In this document: positions 58,119 to 64,000 of the stretch, in pieces | Layout: each line of letters begins with the position of its first letter | How positions within the stretch are numbered: the stretch's first letter is position 1 | Assembly: GCA_035771175.1 (NCBI GenBank) | Contig: CM069611.1 | Coordinates: 17,991,366 to 18,055,365, forward strand | DNA from: Paratinospora sagittata | Taxonomy: Eukaryota; Streptophyta; Magnoliopsida; Ranunculales; Menispermaceae | DNA: 64,000 nt | Direction: 5' to 3' | Program-made: the position numbers and the translations under genes | The notes under the pieces: generated by a model | The model's input: the letters and a program-made list of their open reading frames with translations, nothing else | The model's database searches: none | What the model was told of the DNA's origin: nothing

Positions 58119-59577
58119 TATCATTGTATGACATGGGTCCAGCTTAAGATCTGGCGATGGGCACTTATCGTTCTAGTCTTTCAATCTCCATGAATTTCTT
58201 TTTAGAGGGTGAAATTGAAGGGCGTTGAATGGAAAGGTCGCTCTTTTACTACAAGGATTCTCAGGCGTAATTTTGACTTCAATCTTCCTCTCGTTAGGTT
58301 GGGGTATTGTTTCTCCTACTCACAAAATTGAATCAATCCTTCTTTCAACTCGTTTTTTTTGTTAAAATAAATAAATAAAATTATTGATATAATCTTCTAT
58401 TACAATAAAAAACAAATTAGAAAGTAATAAAAATGTACTTTACAACATTTTTAATAACTAAAATTTCAGGTAACAGTTTAATAACTCAATATAATTTCTA
58501 AATATATAATCTTCTAACGTATATGATATATATTTATTTACAAGAAACTTTTTCTATGTCCAGCCTCTTTACAAATAACTACAATTTATTTTTACCATAT
58601 AACCATTTTGTCAAATCTAAAAAATTAACCTTTTAAATCTAATATATTTTTGTATAACTTTAATACTAAATTTTTCACTTCTTCCGTCAAACCTGTCACA
58701 TCATAAATCACAACTTCTTCAATATCTCACTAAGTAATTTATTTAAAACTAATCCACTTAGTCGTTTCTTCACAAAAAAGAAAACTTCTTTCACTGAGAT
58801 AAAGACACAATCATTTAGAAACCCATGAAAAACATTATTCCTCATATAAACAACTGAATAATATTAATAAACATATATTTTATAGCTTTATAAGCTTATG
58901 CCTTATATAGAGTTACAACTTGTCCACGTTTATGCTTTGTACAACATTAATAAACATATGTGTGCAACCACAGTCTTCTCTCGTCCGTGCATATAGCGTA
59001 CATATAGTTTTACAATTTTCTCTAATAAAAATATAGGATTTTAGCTGATATAGGCTTATAGGTTGTTCTTACCTAAATTATGTTCAATATTAACCACCAT
59101 ACAAGTGACACACACCATCTTCCCTTATCTTACCCCTTACACCGTGCAAATATTTTGTATTAATGTGATTATTATTTTTGTACTTTTTCTAACGCAATCT
59201 TTCATCCTATAACACATATACAAGTTTCTCATATATGTCAACTTATAAATTCTCCACGCTGAGATTATAAATAATAATAATAACTATACACATCATAAAC
59301 AATAATATCACTTCATTGTTATCACTATCAACAATTTAAACGACTATAAATACGTTGATGTTATTTTAAATGAAATAAACTCAATTCTTGAGTTATAAAA
59401 CTTTTCCCTTCTCTTTCTTTTTTCTTTTCTTCAAACAAAAAACGAGTACATCAGGTAAAAGTCAACAAGCTCATATTATATTTTTTGATTTTTTAGTCTA
59501 TTTTCCTTTCCTACAACTATACATGTACAACTAATACTTACCATTGTTTTCTTTACCTTTCATATTTAGAAATCAAA
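58119..59577. other. AT-rich spacer without recognisable genes
   Basis: Strongly AT-rich, no open frames of note, no clear repeat ends. The right part (59400-59577), with an intron-like TTTCTTTACC tract, may belong to the element that carries the RPA-like pseudogene. Confidence 0.6.
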
Positions 59578-60103
59578 ATGCCAAGATAATTTAAAGCAAT
59601 AAAAGATATTCACCCTGGCACAAAATCTTGGACTACTAATGTAATAGTAACCAAAAAACTACTGCCAAGAACATCACCTTCATCTTCACCAAGTACCAAA
59701 AAATGATCCTCATCGACACACAAGTAGGTGCTCATTTATTCAATTTTATTAAACCATCTATACCATTTCATCTCTCTTATTATTAAAATTCATTTATCTA
59801 ATATAAACCTATGTTCATTATAGGGGACAAAAATACAAGCAACTATTTTTGGTGGCGATATCCAACTGTTTCAATACACATTACTTCCAAACAAATTTTA
59901 CTCCATTTCAAATCATGCAATCGTCAAACCTGTAAAACTAGAGCATCGACTTGTGTTAAATGAATACCAATGGAAAATAAATGGAAGAACATTAGTCGAA
60001 GAAATTGAACATCAGGACATCACTGAAGCAATACATATATCTCACTTCATTTCATTCAACCAGCTCTAACAATATATGGATATTGTTGAACAAATTATCC
60101 TCA
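59578..60103 (+). pseudogene. Helitron-type RPA1-like OB-fold protein, broken
   Basis: The start MPR is followed by a stop, then FKAIKDIHPGTKSWTTNVIV. After a frame slip comes MILIDTQ, a 100-base intron with proper ends (CAA/GTAGGT at 59723/59724, TATAG/GGGACA at 59823/59824), then GTKIQATIFGGDIQLFQ, ISNHAIVKPVKLEHRLVLNEYQWKINGRT and VEEIEHQD. This is the first OB fold of replication protein A large-subunit-like proteins, which plant Helitrons commonly carry next to Rep. Only the first 150 or so residues are present and no Rep gene is adjacent. Bounded on the right by LTR P. Confidence 0.65.
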
Positions 60104-60470
60104 TGTCCCTTCGAGAATACGTCCCTAATATGAAAGATATTTTGATGATTGCAAACCACATTCTGTGTATGATATTATTGCATATATGGTGTATCTAATC
60201 TTACTTGAAGGTTCCAAAGATTCAATGATGCATGGCGAACATATAAAAGATCTACTTGAAGACCATGTTCATTTGAAGATGTTCGGTAATGTGATTAAAT
60301 AATGATAGGTTGTAGAACCTTCTCTGCCATTTGATTCAGCAATATGCAAGACTGCATGTTTTAATCAAATTGATTTTCAAACATCTGCATATTTGATTTA
60401 ATTCAGAAATATCTTGTTCTTTTATCTTGCTTTAAACGAGAAATCAAAAATCATTTTTATAGAGTCTTTT

Positions 60471-61055
60471 AGGACGCTAATATTTTAGCAGCGCCCTCCT
60501 GGACTTGATGAGTCAGGATGCTGATAAAACATTAGAACGCTCAAGGTTGAATTGAGCTTCAATAGGACGCTTATAAGTAGCAGCCTCCCTTTAAGTCAAC
60601 CTTTGATTGCATTAGGACGCTGACTTAGTTTCAGCTCGCTGAAAGTTATCTTAGCTTTTATTTTGATTTCTATCTTTAAGGACGCCGATAGTTATAAGTT
60701 GAATAAACTATCAGGACGCTACTTGCATAGGAGCGCCTTCATCTTTAAAATCAACTTAATAACCTTCAGGACGCTTACTGTCCTTCAACGTACTCAACAT
60801 TGTTTTAAAACTGTTTTTAAATTTCAGGACGCTAACTCTTGAGTAGCGCCCTCGTGTGTTCCATGTTTTAAAACAAAGCAGGACGCTAACTGCGAAGTAG
60901 CGCCCTCATGTTTTAAGTCATTTAATTGTTAAAAAAGTCATGACGCTTATGACTTAGTAGCGCCCTCACTTCAACGTTTAGCAGGATGCTTATGCTTTAT
61001 GAGCGCCCTCTAGGAACAAAACGACAAACGTTGATATTAAGCGTCAGGACGCTAA
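60471..61055 (+). repeat. Dyad-motif array in LTR P
   Basis: Eleven units at about 60471, 60515, 60562, 60611, 60677, 60714, 60765, 60822, 60880, 60936 and 60979. The best preserved read CAGGACGCTAACT..GAGTAGCGCCCTC. Stem halves GGACGCT and AGCGCCC face each other across 9-16 bases. Confidence 0.85.
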
Positions 61056-61769
61056 TTCAAGAATGTTACTGTTCTAACAGTACTGCTATTTCTGTTAACT
61101 TTTTCAGAACTGTACGAATACTTTTCTGAACTTTTCAGAATCGTACAATAGCTTTTTCAAAACTTTTTGAACGTTCTAAAAACTTCGTTAGAACATTCCC
61201 TTTTCGTGAATGATGAGATGATTCAAATGCTATCGCCACAATACGCACATAACTGAATCGATCCATTTCAGGAAAGAATGTAGACGTTGTATTTGAAATA
61301 ACCTAGAGCGCCAAAATCATCAAGTCCATTGCGTCTCTGTTTTTTCTATATATACGTGTTGCCTTAGTGCAGAAAAACCACAATTCAAAATGAAAACAAA
61401 TATTCATTCAAAAAAATAGATTTACAGTTTTCACTTGTGCGAGAAACTTTTGCAAGTTAGTCATCTACTCTTTCTCGTTGAACTTACAATCATTTTGAAA
61501 GAAAAACTTTAAGTTTTCTAGATTGATTGATCTTCATCTTCACCATTCTCAAAATCCGTTGAAGAAGACAAAAGCTCTTTGAACCTGTTTTTCAGCCAAA
61601 CTTAATCATACATATTTTGCTGAATTTATGGTAACAGAAGGTTCAATCCAAAGCTTTGTAAGTATCACTTTGATTCTAAGTAAAGGGAATCATGTCTCAT
61701 ATTGTATTCAGTTTATAGTGACTGGTAAGTTACTGGGTTAGAGCAAGTGTTGCTCATAGTTGTAACCGG

Positions 61770-61960
61770 TCATCTCACACCCGTAAGTTGAGAATAGGTA
61801 CTCTCTCACCTGCAAGTAGAGAATAGGTCCTCTCTCACCTGTAAGTAGAGTATAGGTCATCTCTCACCCGTAAGTAGAAAATAGGTCTTCTCACACCCGA
61901 AAGTTGAGAAATGGTATTCTCACACCCGTAAGCTAAGAATTGGTAGTTCTTACACCTGTA
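61770..61960 (+). repeat. Short tandem leader repeats in LTR P
   Basis: Five to six copies of a unit of about 28-30 bases of the form TCTCACCCGTAAGTAGAGAATAGG. Degenerate versions occur in LTR N at 45180-45360 (CTCAAACCTGTAAATTGAGAG). Confidence 0.8.
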
Positions 61961-62183
61961 AGAAGGTCTATAGTGGAGTTTGAACAAATCCTTACTGAGG
62001 AGGTTAGGTAGTGGATGTAGGCAAGGCCGAACCACTATAAATCTTGATTGCATTGTCTCATTTACATGTATCAAATTGCTATATTGTGTTCAATCTGCTT
62101 TCATTATTCCGCACATTTAAAAGAAAGGTTAAAATCTGCTAAGTGTCCAATTCACCCCCCTCTTGGACATATCTGGGCCAACA

Positions 62184-62199
62184 ATTGGGTCAGAGCAGG
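62184..62199 (+). other. Primer binding site of the copia element
   Basis: ATTGGGTCAGAGCAGG directly follows the LTR end. It resembles the TGGTATCAGAGC initiator Met tRNA site with a small deletion. Confidence 0.65.
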
Positions 62200-62235
62200 T
62201 TAACCATCAAAGTATCTAACCATCTTTGATTGAGT

Positions 62236-63889
62236 ATGGCAGGACAAATTGAAAGAAGTACTTATCTAGCAGGTGAAGAAAACTCTACCAACCGACCACC
62301 ACTATTCAAGAAAGAAAATTATTCCCACTGGAAAACTAAGATTAGGTACTACCTCAAAGCCCAAGACTTAAAGATGTAGGATGTTGTGACAAACGGATGT
62401 CCAACACCTATTATAATAGTAGACGGTGCTACTATCCCTAAAGAACTAGATGAATGGAGTGCCAAAGAAAAGAAAAGAGAGCTATTAAATAACCAAGTTG
62501 TAAACATTTTGTTTTGTAGTTTCTTCGTCGAAGAGTTTAATAGAGTTAGTCCGTGTGAAACCGCTAAGGAAATATGGAATAGGTTAGAGGTCAACCACGA
62601 AGGAACTTTGCAAGTTAAAAAGGCAAGGCTCCAATTGTTAGTTGAAAAATATGAGACCTATAGGATGAGAGAAACTGATTCGATAGCTGAGGCTATTGCT
62701 CGGTTCACAACAAACATCAATGAGATGAAGAACCTAGGTAAACTCTATGACCAAGAAGAAACCGTTAGAAAATTTCTAAGAGAGCTTGGGAACCCAAGGC
62801 CACGACCATTGAAGAAGCCAAAAATCTGGCTGAATATACTTTTGATGAACTATGCAGTTCATTAATGGTTTATGAGTTAAAGATAAAAGATACGATATGC
62901 CCGGTCAAGGTTGAGGAAAAAGAAAAGAAATCTATTGCCCTCAATGTTGAAACTAATTTTGAAGGTGATTCAGACTCAGAAGATGACATGGTTATGTTAT
63001 GTAGAAAGTTCAACAAGTTACTTAGGAGAAAGAGTAAGAATAACTCTTCCTCAAGATTTCACAAAGGAAAGAAACCCAAGTCTAAACCTGTAGAGTTAAT
63101 ATGTTACGGCTGTAACAAACCAGGTCATATAAAGAGTGAATGTCCCACAAAGTATAAGAAGAACTCCAGCTCGTATAGAAAAGACAAGAAAGTTCTCAAA
63201 GCCACATGGGCTGATTCAAGCTCAGGCAAAGATGAAGTGGATTCAGATCACACTGCTGCATTGTGCTTAATGGCAAACACAGAGGTAAAAACGGAAGCTA
63301 CTAACAAACCTATTGAAATTAACATTCATATTCAGGAGCTTAAGTAAAACTTAGTAAAGATATTAGGAAGAATGAAAAACTCAAGCCTAGTCTTGAAGAA
63401 GCTCTTGAGAAAATAGAATTCCAACAAAAAGAGCTAGACGGACTGTCTCTACATAATGAACAACTTAAAAAAGTTGTTGGGAAAATGAAAAATGAAAATG
63501 AAACTCTTAGAAAGGAAAAAGGAAAACCTGAACTGCACAGTGATTAAAGTTATAAATGGTCAAAATAAATTTGACATGATGTTAGGATCACAAAGATGTG
63601 CATTCGACAAAACTAGCTTAAGCTACACTCATGGGTCTAAAAAAAAGGAGTACGATACCGTACTTACCGAAAGACCAAAATACAACAAATGTCATAAAGA
63701 AGGTCATACCATACTTAAATGTAATATCTTAAGTAGAAAGAAAAGAAAATATGCATGGATTGAAAAATCTGTTCTTACTGATGCTAACAAGCAGCATGGG
63801 TACCAAAGTCAAAAATATTTTATGTTGTGTAGATATGCAAAAACGAAGATATATGGTATCTAGACAGCGGGTGTTCAAGGCACATGTCT
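62236..63889 (+). pseudogene. SIRE-like copia gag and start of protease, broken
   Basis: ATG at 62236 (MAGQIERSTY). The gag domain runs to about 62790 with FKKENYSHWKTKI, ELDEWSAKEKKRELLNNQ and CETAKEIWNRLEVNHEGT. TAG at 62377-62379 replaces a Trp codon and a frameshift lies near 62790 (the next frame gives EEAKNLAEYTFDELC). Zinc knuckle CYGCNKPGHIKSEC at about 63103-63145, then ALKATWADSSS as in SIRE gag. A stop at 63345 is followed by a Lys/Glu coiled coil (63350-63540). A second knuckle-like CHKEGHTILKC at 63690-63720 precedes the aspartic protease start (WYLDSGCSRHM, catalytic LDSG) near 63855. LTR S ends it at 63889, so integrase, RT and RNase H lie outside, if they exist. Confidence 0.85.
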
Positions 63890-64000
63890 TGTCACGACGC
63901 CCCTGACATAGGCTGACATCATGACCGGCATAGTATACTATACATTATACATACTCGTATACAGTAGATAGTATTCTATCAGCTTTCACATAGTCTCATA
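63890..64000 (-). mobile_element. F-family LTR S, minus strand, entering the window edge
   Basis: TGTCACGACGCCCCTGAC at 63890 is the reverse of the 3' end of the F LTR (..GGGGCGTCGTGACA at 21787). Similarity continues through GACATCATGACCGGCAT to the window end. It interrupts the copia protease of the preceding element. Confidence 0.85.

Larger units (their letters stand above)
60104..62183 (+). mobile_element. SIRE-like Ty1/copia 5' LTR P
   Basis: The start is set at TGTCCCTTCGAG by comparison with LTR L (both then read TATTTTGATGAT); it may be off by some tens of bases. The end is ACCCCCCTCTTGGACATATCTGGGCCAACA. It contains the dyad array (60471-61055), TATA-like CTATATATACG near 61347, and a string of leader repeats of the form CTCTCACCCGTAAGTAGAGAATAGGT (61770-61940). 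About 2.08 kb. Confidence 0.75.

Noticed and set aside
62349..62594. Minus-strand open frame
   Set aside because: Antisense shadow of the copia gag.

Overview
This window looks like repeat-rich, AT-rich nuclear DNA of a flowering plant, probably a eudicot. The evidence is nested plant-type LTR retrotransposons (chromovirus Ty3/gypsy and SIRE-like Ty1/copia), hAT-type short elements, a plant Helitron, an L1-type LINE with a C-terminal RNase H, and a captured gene of the plant mitochondrial ribosomal protein mL40 type. I found no complete, intact host gene and no rRNA, tRNA or CRISPR. Almost every coding stretch is a decayed transposon protein or a captured gene fragment.

Layout. 1-1958 is an LTR on the minus strand, running off the left edge. 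3514-7294 holds two related LTRs tail to tail. 7295-8601 is a copia LTR remnant. 9349-24961 is a nest that I could resolve layer by layer through target-site duplications: a hAT-like element (9349-24961) holds a second hAT-like element (9924-10606) and a solo LTR D (10711-24865); D holds solo LTRs C (10795-13471) and E (14194-24121); E holds a full-length but dead Ty3 element F (15032-21787). 25756-26287 is another hAT-like element. 28026-33102 is a decayed Helitron with a solo LTR G inside it (31251-32550). 33103-35523 is an E-type LTR remnant holding solo LTR I (34133-35265). 35524-46891 is a cluster of SIRE-like LTRs of opposite orientation, one of which (N) contains a Ty3 chromovirus (37376-44841, TSD AAATA). 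Both LTRs of that chromovirus carry a captured mL40-like gene. 47260-49260 is a decayed retroelement accessory ORF on the minus strand. 49350-50882 is a further LTR. 51537-51838 is an unidentified exon fragment. 51839-54756 is a SIRE-like LTR interrupted by an E-type LTR. 54757-58118 is the 3' half of a LINE, interrupted by solo LTR J. 59578-60103 is a Helitron-type RPA-like pseudogene. 60104-63889 is the 5' part of a SIRE-like copia element (LTR, PBS, gag, start of protease), cut at 63890 by another F-family LTR that runs off the right edge.

How the parts work together. The only biology visible is transposon biology. Three patterns go beyond routine repeat annotation: (1) a host gene carried inside the LTRs themselves; (2) a recurrent module inside many unrelated LTRs that looks like promoter, 5' splice site, and then a conserved CTGAGCT..AGCTCACCC..CAG/G 3' splice site followed by purine-rich sequence; (3) arrays of short GC-rich dyad motifs (GGACGCT..AGCGCCC in copia LTRs, GAAGCGCGCTCC in gypsy-type LTRs) sitting in U3 upstream of the TATA box.
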